Shown here: positions 47,502 through 57,498 of the stretch, piece after piece
Position numbering within the stretch: the stretch's first letter is position 1
Layout of the letters: each line of letters opens with the position of its first letter
Assembly (NCBI GenBank): GCA_021603905.1
Contig: BQIU01000007.1
Location: 1-64,000 of the forward strand
From: Nitrospirales bacterium
Lineage (GTDB): Bacteria; Nitrospirota; Nitrospiria; Nitrospirales; UBA8639
Length of the DNA: 64,000 nucleotides
Direction of reading: 5' to 3'
Program-made: the position numbers and the translations under genes
Notes under the pieces: model-generated
What the model was told of the DNA's origin: nothing
Seen by the model: the letters and a program-made list of their open reading frames with translations, nothing else
Database searches by the model: none

Positions 47502-48747
47502 AGATTCACCGAAAGTAAACGTCAGTGCTTGGGATGAATTGAAATGTATTTCCTATAAAGTGAGGAAGCATTGTCCTGTCTGTCTGAGTCCGTTTGTGTC
47601 TCCTCTTCTTGATCTTCCTGGCCTTCCTTTAACGGAACTGTATTGCTCCGAAATCCCTAAAGAAAAAGTGGGATTCGTCGATCAAGAATTTCATTTCTGT
47701 CATAAATGTAGTCATGGCTCATTGACTCATGTTCTTGACCCTCAAGTGGTGTATGGCCCCAAGTATTCATTTCGTTCATCGACAAGTCAAACGGCGGTTC
47801 AGGCATTGGACTATTTTTTAAATTTTATCAATAAATCAGTGGAAGACCGTACATTCGATGTAGTTATCGAAGTTGGGTGTAGCGATCTCAACCTCCTTAA
47901 AAAACTAAGAGGGCGAGCTTCACGTTTGGTTGGAATCGATCCGGTATTGTCTTATGAGACCTGTCATGAACCTAATTGTACTCTCATTGGGGATTTAGTC
48001 GAGAACGTCAATATTCGTGAAATTTCTGAAGAGGAAAAATGTCTGATTGTAAGCAGCCATACTCTTGAACATCTTTCTAACCCTAAACAGCTCATTGAGA
48101 AACTCCTCTTAGAATCTCATGATGACACTATCTTTTGTTTCCAATTTCCTGGGTTGGAAAGTTTAGTGGACGATTGGCGATTCGATCAAATTTTTCATCA
48201 ACATCTTAATTATTTCAGCTTGCATTCATTCAGTTATCTGCTTGGGTCGTTAGGAGCAGAACTTCTTGCCTATGACGTGAATTACGACCATTGGGGGACT
48301 CTGCTAGTCGCCTTTCAAAAAAAAAAGCAAATAAATAATACGGAAGCTCGCAGATCACTTGGATTGAGAAAATTGCAAGAAAAAGACATCCTCAGGAAGC
48401 ATTCGGAATTTCGGATGGCAATGGTATGCACCAATCAACGCCTGAAGAGGTTCAAGGATTCGATGCGGGTAGGGTATGGCGCTTCCCTTATGTTACCAGT
48501 TCTGAGCTATTACCTTGGAGATGATTTGTCGTGCTTGGACTACATTATCGACGATGATCTCCAAAAAACAGGGCAATACTATGCGAACATGCCGGTCTCG
48601 ATTAAGCATTCATCTGAGTTTACATCATGGGAAGACTCTGTGTGTTTACTCACATCTGTTGCGTCTCGCTCGAATGTGAGGCCGATGTTAAAAAAATTAT
48701 TTGACCTGAAGGTCCGTGACGTCATCGTGCCCCTTAGTGTTCTGTAA
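47458..48747 (+). CDS. Class I SAM C-methyltransferase-like protein with N-terminal Cys-rich zinc-binding motif (TylCIII-like architecture); start uncertain because of overlap with panB
   Basis: KHCPVCLSPFVSPLLDLPGLPLTELY...FHFCHKCSHGSLTHVLDPQVVYGPKYSFRSSTS; DVVIEVGCSDLNLLKKL. Confidence 0.78.
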   Translation: MSLKIKVPYFHMLVKDSPKVNVSAWDELKCISYKVRKHCPVCLSPFVSPLLDLPGLPLTELYCSEIPKEKVGFVDQEFHFCHKCSHGSLTHVLDPQVVYGPKYSFRSSTSQTAVQALDYFLNFINKSVEDRTFDVVIEVGCSDLNLLKKLRGRASRLVGIDPVLSYETCHEPNCTLIGDLVENVNIREISEEEKCLIVSSHTLEHLSNPKQLIEKLLLESHDDTIFCFQFPGLESLVDDWRFDQIFHQHLNYFSLHSFSYLLGSLGAELLAYDVNYDHWGTLLVAFQKKKQINNTEARRSLGLRKLQEKDILRKHSEFRMAMVCTNQRLKRFKDSMRVGYGASLMLPVLSYYLGDDLSCLDYIIDDDLQKTGQYYANMPVSIKHSSEFTSWEDSVCLLTSVASRSNVRPMLKKLFDLKVRDVIVPLSVL

Positions 48748-48769
48748 AGTCAGCTGATATGGAATAAGA

Positions 48770-49546
48770 ATGAATCTTGGAATTCAAGGAAAGTTAGCCG
48801 TAGTGACTGGAGCAAGCCGAGGAATTGGACGAGCTATCGTAAATGTGTTAGCAGCCGAGGGCACAAAGGTCATAGCCATTGCTAGGAATAAACAGGATCT
48901 AGAAGCACTGTTGCAGGAAGTGCGTGATACAGAACAAAAGCATCACAGTATTGTCGCAGATTTGATGGAGGCGGGTGTTCCTACTCAGACGATGTCTGCT
49001 ATTCAACGTAATCATGGCGAGCCTGACATACTTGTAAATAACGTCGGGGGCACACTGGGAGTCAATGATCCGCTTTGCTCTCTAGAAGATTGGAGCAAGG
49101 TATATAGATTTAATTTGGAAATAGCGTTGGAAATGAATAATGCGGTGATTCCAGACATGAAAGACAAAGGATGGGGTCGTATCGTAAACATAGCCTCTAC
49201 GGCTTCACTCGAAAACAATGGCCCCGTCACCTATTGTGCCATCAAGGCGGCCTTTGCTGCCTATACTCGATGCATGGCGAGAATATTGGCACCCGACAAT
49301 ATTGTTATGTCTGCAGTACTTCCTGGAGTCGTTGTGACTGAAGGCGGACATTGGGAGACTGCACAACGAGAACGTCCGGAACATGTTGAGAAGTATATTG
49401 CGGAGCGCTGCCCATTAGGGAGGTTTGCAGTCCCAGATGAAGTAGGACATTTGGTCGCGTTTCTCTGTTCCGAATTAGCAAGTTTTTGTCAGGGATCTCT
49501 TGTGCCAGTTGATGGAGGACAAAGTCGGCATTTTTTTTCTCAATGA
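48770..49546 (+). CDS. Short-chain dehydrogenase/reductase
   Basis: LAVVTGASRGIGRAIVNVLAAEG...LVNNVGG...YCAIK...PVDGGQSRHF. Confidence 0.92.
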   Translation: MNLGIQGKLAVVTGASRGIGRAIVNVLAAEGTKVIAIARNKQDLEALLQEVRDTEQKHHSIVADLMEAGVPTQTMSAIQRNHGEPDILVNNVGGTLGVNDPLCSLEDWSKVYRFNLEIALEMNNAVIPDMKDKGWGRIVNIASTASLENNGPVTYCAIKAAFAAYTRCMARILAPDNIVMSAVLPGVVVTEGGHWETAQRERPEHVEKYIAERCPLGRFAVPDEVGHLVAFLCSELASFCQGSLVPVDGGQSRHFFSQ

Positions 49547-49562
49547 ATAGGAAAACAAGCAA

Positions 49563-50267
49563 ATGTTAATGAGCGCGCAGGTAGAGACGAAAGAGCCGCA
49601 GAATCAGTTTCAAATTGAATCATATCGTTCTAAAGGAGCAGTTCAATTGGGGCCATGGACGAGCCATATCTGGCGCGATGACCCACGGCACTTAGGATTT
49701 CTATTAGCAAGATATAAGTTCTGTGCAAAAGTCTTGGCGGGAAGAAAAAATGTGCTTGAGGTTGGATGTGGGGATGCGTTTGGAATATCAGTTGTTAAAC
49801 AAACAGTCTTAAGTATTCATGGGATCGATCTAGAACCTCTTGTGCTTCAAGATGCGAGGGATCGCAAGAATGGTGAAGAACAAGAGGGGATTACTTTAAG
49901 TGTCCACGACATGACAAAGGCAGCTATGAGTGAAGAATTTGACGCAGCCTATTCGTTAGACGTGATTGAGCATATTCCATTGTCTGACGAGCCATTGTTC
50001 ATGGAACACCTCTGTGCCTCACTGAATCCTCACTCTATCTGTATCCTTGGCACGCCAAACATTACCGCAAGTGCTTATGCTAGTCGTTTTGCAGCAGAAG
50101 GGCATATCAACCTTAAAAGTGCTGAGACACTTAGCAAATTGATGCTGAGTTTTTTTCATCATTGTCTATTGTTTTCAATGAACGATGAAGTGGTTCACAC
50201 AGGGTTTTATCCGATGGCACATTATCTGCTCGCGGTTGGCATTGAGAAGAAGGAACGCCATGAGTAG
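49563..50267 (+). CDS. Class I SAM-dependent methyltransferase
   Basis: KNVLEVGCGDAFGISVVKQTVLSIHGIDLEP...EFDAAYSLDVIEHIPLSDEPLFMEHL. Confidence 0.85.
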   Translation: MLMSAQVETKEPQNQFQIESYRSKGAVQLGPWTSHIWRDDPRHLGFLLARYKFCAKVLAGRKNVLEVGCGDAFGISVVKQTVLSIHGIDLEPLVLQDARDRKNGEEQEGITLSVHDMTKAAMSEEFDAAYSLDVIEHIPLSDEPLFMEHLCASLNPHSICILGTPNITASAYASRFAAEGHINLKSAETLSKLMLSFFHHCLLFSMNDEVVHTGFYPMAHYLLAVGIEKKERHE

Positions 50268-50451
50268 GAGCGTGACGTATTGCCATAACTGAAGGGTGTC
50301 TGTTCAAAGGAGTCAGTACGTAGAATTGCAAAAATTGTGAGATATTTTCGCTGCATTTAGTCTGAGTGTGCACAAGTTTGTACTCTTTATGTGACAGGAT
50401 TGCTGAGCCAGAATTGAAAACGAAACGTTTCTCTAGCTGTTGAGTGAGAAC

Positions 50452-52035
50452 ATGAAGATTTTTAAGGTATTGATTGTCGTCCCTCCTCTTGTTAATGGCG
50501 ATAAGGGGACTGATCCAATGTCTAATCGGCCTGACATTGAATCGTATCGATTGGTTTCTCCTATAGAGCCTCTTACCGTAGCTGCTGATCTTCGGACACG
50601 TGGATATCAGGTGGATCTCTGTGACTTGGGTCTTTATGTCGATTCACGATTCAATTCCTTTACGAATGAGCTTATTGCCTTCCGGCCGGATGCCGTTGTG
50701 CTTGTACAGTCCATATTGACGTTCGCCACAGCACAGGACTGGAATGGAAGTCCCGTGTTTAAAATCGCCAAACAAAATATACCGAATGTGGTGACCATTC
50801 TGTCTGGCGGCCATGCCACGAATTACCCTGGTCATGCAGTGCGCGATGGTATTTGCGACTATTCTATTCGAGGTGAAGTGGACTTTGCGGTAGGAGATTT
50901 ACTCTGTGCATTGAATAATGCAAAAGAACCGTCTTCAATCCACGGTGTTTCTTATCATCGGGGAACTGAAGTGGAAGTCTCTCTAGACTATCCATCTGTT
51001 GATCTTTCGAAGCTCCCTGTTCCAGCTTACGAGGTACTCACTGTGGAGCAGCGAAAAGGGTACGAGACGATTTTGGAGTATGGAAAAATTCGATTCCCAG
51101 AAAAGAGTGTTCGCTATCGGGATATCATGACTTCTCGTAGCTGTCCGTTGCGTTGTGCGTATTGTAGTGTTGCTCCTCTCAGGGGCAGCAAGCAAAAGTA
51201 TCGTAGAAAACCATTGGAGCTTGTTTTAGATGAAATAGAGATAGCGTTAGATTCAGGTATAGAAGAAATTCATTTTTTTGATGATCTGTTTGCTGAGTCT
51301 GAAGAGCAAATCTTAAAATTCACAAACGAATTGGTAAAACGAAATCTAAGGTTCCCATGGTTCGTAGCACAAGGCATACCTTTATGGCCTCTCTCAGAAA
51401 CAGTCATCGACGCAATGTGCAGTACGGGAATGTATCGATTGATCTGTCCGCTCGAATCCGGAAACGACCGAGTATTAAAGCGAATTATCGGTAAAAAGTT
51501 TTCGACGATAGCCCATCATCATGACGTGCTGAACTGGGCCAGAAAGTCTGATCTTGAAATCATTGGGATGTATGTGGTCGGAATGCCTGGTGAGAGCCGA
51601 GAAGAACTTTTTGACACTATTAATTTTGCTGATTCACATTCTGAAATCGATTATTCCGTATTCTCTATCGCGACACCTATGGTTGGCACGAGATTAATGA
51701 AGCAAGTAATAAGCAGCGGGCAATTGAAAGATACAGGAAAGATTAACAGAATTATTAAGCGAACGGTCGCGCTCTATCGAACTGAGGCCTTTAGCGAGTA
51801 TGAGTTGGGTATCATTAGAGCTTTTGACTGGGACCGATTAAATTTTGCAACGTTGGAGAGACAGACCAAATATGCGTCAATGGTTGGAATAACTCTTGAA
51901 CAACTCACGCAACTTCGCAGACATGCACAAGACACATTTTATAGTTTCTTCCCAGATTTTGAAGGTCCCTTTTCTTTCAAGGAACTGTATAGTGAACCCA
52001 ACATGTATCAAGCACTTGAACCCAAAATCGCGTAA
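50452..52035 (+). CDS. B12-binding-domain radical SAM protein
   Basis: B12-binding-like N-terminus, SCPLRCAYC (CX3CX2C). ORF opens with TTG at 50440; ATG at 50452. Confidence 0.9.
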   Translation: MKIFKVLIVVPPLVNGDKGTDPMSNRPDIESYRLVSPIEPLTVAADLRTRGYQVDLCDLGLYVDSRFNSFTNELIAFRPDAVVLVQSILTFATAQDWNGSPVFKIAKQNIPNVVTILSGGHATNYPGHAVRDGICDYSIRGEVDFAVGDLLCALNNAKEPSSIHGVSYHRGTEVEVSLDYPSVDLSKLPVPAYEVLTVEQRKGYETILEYGKIRFPEKSVRYRDIMTSRSCPLRCAYCSVAPLRGSKQKYRRKPLELVLDEIEIALDSGIEEIHFFDDLFAESEEQILKFTNELVKRNLRFPWFVAQGIPLWPLSETVIDAMCSTGMYRLICPLESGNDRVLKRIIGKKFSTIAHHHDVLNWARKSDLEIIGMYVVGMPGESREELFDTINFADSHSEIDYSVFSIATPMVGTRLMKQVISSGQLKDTGKINRIIKRTVALYRTEAFSEYELGIIRAFDWDRLNFATLERQTKYASMVGITLEQLTQLRRHAQDTFYSFFPDFEGPFSFKELYSEPNMYQALEPKIA

Positions 52036-52233
52036 ATATATGCAATGATATTCGAGAAGTTCTCAACTTTGCTTAGGATATCTTTGATGATGTCTATCAA
52101 GGTTAAGGAGCGGTATTATGGAGTCAATGTCGTGAAATCTTGGAAGTATCAGCGATTGCTCGTCTATCCGTTCTAGAAAGAATCTAGGGGTAATAGAAAA
52201 ACTCGTGGCAAATATATACAGGAGTCTGATGAA

Positions 52234-53736
52234 ATGTCGATAAGTACAGAGATCCCCGATAGTTCACAAGCAATAAATGCGAGCACCCAATGTATCAAGG
52301 ATGGGGATATTGAGAGAGGCTTGCAGATGCTAGAAGAGGTCGTCAAGGCATTCCCCCGAGAGAGTGAGGGCTTTCGAGAACTTGCCTCTGTTCTTGTAAG
52401 TCTTGGAGAATTTCAAAAAGCTATTCTTGCGTTAAAACAAGCAACGCTTCTTTGTCCCAAAGACATGAATCTTTACAAACAACTGGGATATGCTCACTAT
52501 CATGTCAAAGAGTATTCTGCGGCGGCGGCATCATATCGAACTTCCATCTCGTTGTCCCCCAAAGACCTCGATTCTAGAAGAAGCTTAGCTGAGATCTATC
52601 GAATGCAAGAGCGGTTTCCTGAATCTCTGGAACAAATCAATGAGGGATTAGTTCTAGCGCCGGAAGATGTTGGTCTTTGGGAAGGAAAAGCTGTCATTTG
52701 CGAACATCTTGATGAAAAAGCTTTAGCTATGTCCGCCTTGAAACGAGCAAAAGCATTACGAAATAAACAAGCAGCAAGACCAAGGTTAGGAAGTGTTAAT
52801 GTCGAAGTGACGACCTTTTGCAACTTTTCTTGTGCTGGATGTCTTAGAACTGTGATGGTTGAGCAGGGTACATGGAGAAATCGGCATTTATCCGTAGAAG
52901 AGTTTCAGAAAGTTGTCGAAGGAATGCCCCACACAGAAGGCTTACTGGTTTGGGGAGTTGGAGAACCTTCGCTTCATCCGAATCTTCCAGATATTATCAA
53001 AATGGCCTCCTTGTCAAAAAAGTTCTCACGTATTGTGCTTACGAGTGACATTTCGGCTCGTGACATTCATTATTACATAAAGCTTTTCAATTTTGGTTTG
53101 TCTCATCTGGTTGTTTCTGTTGACACGTTGGATCAGGGGCTTGCGAATCAAATTCGTAAAGGGACGAAAGTGGACAATCTGGAAAGTCGCCTTCGAACCT
53201 TACTTCAAAGCTGTCCAGGTCGTGTTGATATTAGAACTGTTGTGAGTCGAAAGAACATTATGGACCTTTCCAATCTCTTTGATCGACTTGATCGACTTGG
53301 AGTACTGAGAGTCAATCTTCAACCATATGCGGATTTGGGTAATCCCGATGGCTGTCTTACTTGGGAAGAGCTGGCGTGGGTTTCTTCGCAAGTTCCGAAG
53401 TTGGCTCCTCGCTTTACGAACCTTACACTGGTTATGGGTGAGTTTCTGCCGTCTCCTGCTATCTGTACGAGACCTTGGCGGGATCCTTATGTGACCGCAG
53501 ATGGACATCTGACTCCTTGCTGCAGACTTACAGATTCAAGAGAGTTCTCTTTTGGAAATATACTAGAGTCATCATTTAAGGAAGTCTATGATTCTCCTGA
53601 AGCAAGAAACTGGAGGGAAAATTTCTTAGAAGAATCCCCGGCCATTTGTGATAGTTGCCAAATGCATATATCTCGAAAAGCGCCGACATCGATGCCACAA
53701 CGGAAAGATATCCCAATGCTTCAAGGAGGGAGTTGA
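52234..53736 (+). CDS. TPR-repeat + radical SAM/SPASM protein
   Basis: N-terminal TPR (FQKAILALKQATLLCPKDMNLYKQLGYAHYHVKEYSAAAASYRTSISLSPKDLDS), then TTFCNFSCAGC and C-terminal Cys-rich LTPCCRL...AICDSC. Confidence 0.9.
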   Translation: MSISTEIPDSSQAINASTQCIKDGDIERGLQMLEEVVKAFPRESEGFRELASVLVSLGEFQKAILALKQATLLCPKDMNLYKQLGYAHYHVKEYSAAAASYRTSISLSPKDLDSRRSLAEIYRMQERFPESLEQINEGLVLAPEDVGLWEGKAVICEHLDEKALAMSALKRAKALRNKQAARPRLGSVNVEVTTFCNFSCAGCLRTVMVEQGTWRNRHLSVEEFQKVVEGMPHTEGLLVWGVGEPSLHPNLPDIIKMASLSKKFSRIVLTSDISARDIHYYIKLFNFGLSHLVVSVDTLDQGLANQIRKGTKVDNLESRLRTLLQSCPGRVDIRTVVSRKNIMDLSNLFDRLDRLGVLRVNLQPYADLGNPDGCLTWEELAWVSSQVPKLAPRFTNLTLVMGEFLPSPAICTRPWRDPYVTADGHLTPCCRLTDSREFSFGNILESSFKEVYDSPEARNWRENFLEESPAICDSCQMHISRKAPTSMPQRKDIPMLQGGS

Positions 53737-53738
53737 TT

Positions 53739-54407
53739 ATGGGAGAAATTAATTTACTAGATCGTTATCCACGTTCAGTACGGCCGATTGACGAGCGAGG
53801 CAGTTGTATTACCGAAGATCATCGAAGAGTGGCCCGGCGTTTTGGCAAAGAGTACTTTGACGGAGAGCGTTTAACCGGATATGGGGGATATTCATATCAT
53901 CCACGCTTTTGGCGGGACACTGTCAAACGATTTGTGGAGTTTTATGGGCTTACCGAAGAATCAAAGATCTTAGATGTTGGATGTGCAAAAGGGTATATGT
54001 TGTATGAGTTCAAGCAGTTATTGCCAGGCTTATCAATAACTGGAATTGATATTTCTGAATATAGTATTGCCAAAAGCCCTGAAGCGATCCGCCCTTACTT
54101 GCAAATTGCTAATGCCAAAGAATTACCTTTCGCAGATGATGAGTTTGATCTCGTGATTTCAATTAATACGATTCATAATCTGGAGTTGGATGAATGTAAG
54201 CAAGCATTGAAAGAAGTTAAACGAGTGTCAAAGAATCATACGTTTGTGACGGTCGATGCGTGGCGGAATGATATGGAGCGGGAGAGACTTCTTAAATGGA
54301 ATCTGACTGCACTGACTTATATGCATGCTGCTGACTGGGAATTAGTGTTAGAAGAAACCGGGTATTCTGGTGATTACTATTGGTTTATTGCTGATACAGC
54401 TGCATAA
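53739..54407 (+). CDS. Class I SAM-dependent methyltransferase
   Basis: SKILDVGCAKGYMLYEFKQLLPGLSITGIDISEYSI...LPFADDEFDLVISINTIHNL. ORF opens at 53655; ATG at 53739 avoids overlap. Confidence 0.88.
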   Translation: MGEINLLDRYPRSVRPIDERGSCITEDHRRVARRFGKEYFDGERLTGYGGYSYHPRFWRDTVKRFVEFYGLTEESKILDVGCAKGYMLYEFKQLLPGLSITGIDISEYSIAKSPEAIRPYLQIANAKELPFADDEFDLVISINTIHNLELDECKQALKEVKRVSKNHTFVTVDAWRNDMERERLLKWNLTALTYMHAADWELVLEETGYSGDYYWFIADTAA

Positions 54408-54409
54408 AC

Positions 54410-55480
54410 ATGAATGCGGTAAGGCAGACAAGAGCGGCAGTGTTGCTCCAACCTAATTGTCCATTGGAGTTAATGATGTTAGAGGTCCCGGAGTTACAAC
54501 CTGGCCAGGTTGTAGTAAAGGTCATGTATAGTGGACTCTGTGGTACGCAACTGATGGAAATGCAAGGGAAAAAAGGGCCTGATCGGTATTTGCCACATAC
54601 ATTGGGACATGAAGGGGCTGGAGTTGTTATAGAGATCGGAGAAGGTGTCAAAAAAGTACAGCCAGGGCAGAATGTGGTGTTGTCATGGATTAAAGGGGGT
54701 GGGGCAGATGTGGGGAAATCTGTCTACAGAAGTGAGAAGGGTCCGGTGAATTCTGGTGCAGTTAGTACGTTCATGGAATATGCTGTTGTATCAGAGAATC
54801 GAGTGACGCCAATCCCACATTGGTTGCCGTTAAAAGAAGCTTCATTACTGGGATGTGCAGTTCCGACTGGGGCTGGAATTGTATTCAATACTTTGAAGGT
54901 GAAAGAGCAGGACAGTGTCGCTATTTTCGGTATTGGTGGAGTTGGTCTGAGCGCTTTCTTCGCAGCTCAATCTGTCGGGGCACGGATTATAGTCATTGAT
55001 CAAATCGACAATAAATTGCAACAGGCTAAAAAGTTAGGGGCATGGAAGACCATAAACATTACTCATGAAGACCCAATGAGCGTGATTGCTGAAGTAACCA
55101 ATGGACGAGGTGTCGATCATTCAATTGAAGCCGCGGGTCAAGTCACGACCATGGAGCTGGCCTTTCAAGTGACTAAGGAACAGGGTGGAACATGTGTGCT
55201 CGCAGGAAATTTGGAACATGGTGGTGAAATATCTCTTGATCCTTTTGCTCTTATCAAAGGCAAGAGGCTATTGGGGACCTGTGGTGGAGAAACCACCATG
55301 GATCAGGATCTCCCACGGTTTGCAAGTCTCTATCAACAAGGAAGTCTTATGTTGGGTCAATTAATATCACAGGTCTTCCCGCTTGGAGAGATCAATACTG
55401 CTTTTGAAGCCATGAAAAAGGGCGTGATGGGTCGTGTACTGATTGATGTTTCTTCGCTGTCTTCTGATTCCATATTGTGA
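54410..55480 (+). CDS. Zinc-type medium-chain alcohol/polyol dehydrogenase
   Basis: SGLCGTQLMEMQGKKGPDRYLPHTLGHEGAGVVIEIGEGVKKVQPGQNVVLSW; SVAIFGIGGVGLSAFFAAQSVGARIIVID. Confidence 0.92.
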   Translation: MNAVRQTRAAVLLQPNCPLELMMLEVPELQPGQVVVKVMYSGLCGTQLMEMQGKKGPDRYLPHTLGHEGAGVVIEIGEGVKKVQPGQNVVLSWIKGGGADVGKSVYRSEKGPVNSGAVSTFMEYAVVSENRVTPIPHWLPLKEASLLGCAVPTGAGIVFNTLKVKEQDSVAIFGIGGVGLSAFFAAQSVGARIIVIDQIDNKLQQAKKLGAWKTINITHEDPMSVIAEVTNGRGVDHSIEAAGQVTTMELAFQVTKEQGGTCVLAGNLEHGGEISLDPFALIKGKRLLGTCGGETTMDQDLPRFASLYQQGSLMLGQLISQVFPLGEINTAFEAMKKGVMGRVLIDVSSLSSDSIL

Positions 55481-55638
55481 GGTCATATATCGCACCGCAT
55501 TGTTTCTCTGTGATGTCGTTTGCCCCATTGTTCATGGTTCGGCATAGAACCAAGATGACTTTTTCGGCTAGAGATGGAAAGAACAGTCTGTTCCCTGTGT
55601 CATCTATGTCATACATTGAGTATTTCGTTACTTGACTC

Positions 55639-57102
55639 ATGGATATGAAGAAAGAAGAATTCAATATTGTCGTTGTGGTGTGGGGGAAAGTCTATACAGA
55701 AGACTTTCTATCATGGACGTTACCGACACATCTTTCTAGACGGAATCTAGGAGTATTTTATACAAATACTGCCGCAAGCTGTCACTATCATATTTTTACC
55801 ACGACTGCTGATAAGAAAGAGATTGAAAAAAGTGAGGTGTTTTCCCTCTTAAGCCGCTTTGCGACACCAGAGTTTCATATTATTGATCAAAGAATCTCCG
55901 AAATGGAGGCCGGCGACATTAACAAATATGATGTGTTGACATTATGTCATCAAGAAATTGTTGCTTTATCCGCACGACAGAATAGTGGTCTGATTGTGTC
56001 TGGTCCTGAAATGCTTTTGGCCGATGGCGCAGTTGAGAATCTCCTAAAGCTTGTTAAGCAAAAGAAGAAGCTTGTGTTGACTGGAGCGGTGCGTGCTAAA
56101 CGAGAGTCCCTGCTTTCAGATTTTGGCACTCGACACGACTTTCAAGATGATGGGAGTTTCACAATTTCGCCACGAGATCTCGTTGCCTTATCACTGAAAC
56201 ATGTTCATCCATCATCCACGAGTATTTACTGGAATTCCCCTGTATATCGAAAAAAGGCATGTGCCTATCTCTATTGGCCGGTTGGCTCAGTGGGGCTTGT
56301 ACAACGTGGCATTCATCTTCATCCATTTTTATCGTTTCCACAGTCGGAGAGCGACCTGACATATTCAGCAGAAGGTCTTGGGATTGATGGAACAGATTAT
56401 GCCTTGCGAGTATGCCAAAATCTGGAACAATTACATGTCGTAGGAGATTCAGATGAGGTGTACTATCTCACGTTTGATACTGTCTTACCAGGAACACCTC
56501 CCAACGGAAGCGCACGAATTATTGATCTCGCATCATGGCTTACTAGGCATACTCATTCCCATCATCGTTATTTCATGTCGAAAGCCATCATATTTCATAG
56601 TACCGAAATCAATGAAATGTTTGATCCTGTTTTACGAGAATCAGAAAATATTGTCATGCAGGCGTTAAGGATGGCAGAAGCCTTTGAGGCTGCTCCAGAC
56701 GGTCACAAAGAATTTCAAACTCTACGTGAGGTTGAGATGGAGCAATTTCGTATGGCAAATTTACGATTAGTATTGACCGTAGCTAATCTCTACAATCAAC
56801 TTGGTGTAGAAGTTTTCAATGGAGGAAAACCTGAAGAAGCTGAAAAATTCTGGCAAACTGCTATTGAACTAACTCCTAGTGTATTAGCTCCACATGATAA
56901 TCTGGCTGCATTTTACGAGAGCCGTGGAAATCTAAAACAGGCAATACAGCGTGGGGCCTCAGGAGTGTACATTGATCCTGTGAATCCACAACGGTGGATT
57001 AAGCTCAGTCAATTGTATGAACATCAAGGTGACTATCAACGTGCTAGTGAGTGCAAGCAACAGGCTGCTCGACTGTTGTCTGGTAGTCAGTCTAAGGAAT
57101 AG
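55639..57102 (+). CDS. Uncharacterised protein with C-terminal TPR repeats, probably glycan-related by context
   Basis: 487 aa; no confidently recognised N-terminal family; C-terminal TPR (GGKPEEAEKFWQTAIELTPSVLAPHDNLAAFYESRGNLKQAIQRG...). Confidence 0.7.
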   Translation: MDMKKEEFNIVVVVWGKVYTEDFLSWTLPTHLSRRNLGVFYTNTAASCHYHIFTTTADKKEIEKSEVFSLLSRFATPEFHIIDQRISEMEAGDINKYDVLTLCHQEIVALSARQNSGLIVSGPEMLLADGAVENLLKLVKQKKKLVLTGAVRAKRESLLSDFGTRHDFQDDGSFTISPRDLVALSLKHVHPSSTSIYWNSPVYRKKACAYLYWPVGSVGLVQRGIHLHPFLSFPQSESDLTYSAEGLGIDGTDYALRVCQNLEQLHVVGDSDEVYYLTFDTVLPGTPPNGSARIIDLASWLTRHTHSHHRYFMSKAIIFHSTEINEMFDPVLRESENIVMQALRMAEAFEAAPDGHKEFQTLREVEMEQFRMANLRLVLTVANLYNQLGVEVFNGGKPEEAEKFWQTAIELTPSVLAPHDNLAAFYESRGNLKQAIQRGASGVYIDPVNPQRWIKLSQLYEHQGDYQRASECKQQAARLLSGSQSKE

Positions 57103-57373
57103 GTGAATGCATTTTTTTTGATGAGAAAGCGTATAGGCCTATATTGCATTATGTTTGCAGTCATGTCCTCAATTTTCCAAAACTGTGAACATATATTTCT
57201 CAATTCTACCAATTGCTGATTGTCTCCTTTGTCAATATCTTCTTTATTCCTCTTATTCCTCCCAAACAACCGCCTTGGGGAAGTAGGCAGCATTTTCATG
57301 TCCCAAGGCAATCAATTCCCATGTAAGTCCGTATTGTTCCCCATATTATTAAGTGCGTACCACTTTCAATCGT

Positions 57374-57389
57374 TGGCATAACGATTGCG
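57374..57389 (+). promoter_or_regulatory. Candidate sigma-54 (-24/-12) promoter upstream of the 57499 radical SAM gene
   Basis: TGGCATAACGATTGCG: GG and GC with 10-nt spacing; 110 bp upstream of the ORF in a 396-bp gap. Confidence 0.6.
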
Positions 57390-57498
57390 TTCATTTTTAA
57401 CTATCAGTCTTATTTGTTGTCCCGTACGAATTCGAAATGGTTTCGGATGGACGCGGAGCAGATGAGAGCAGTCAAATCCTCAGAGTAAGGAGTAAGCA

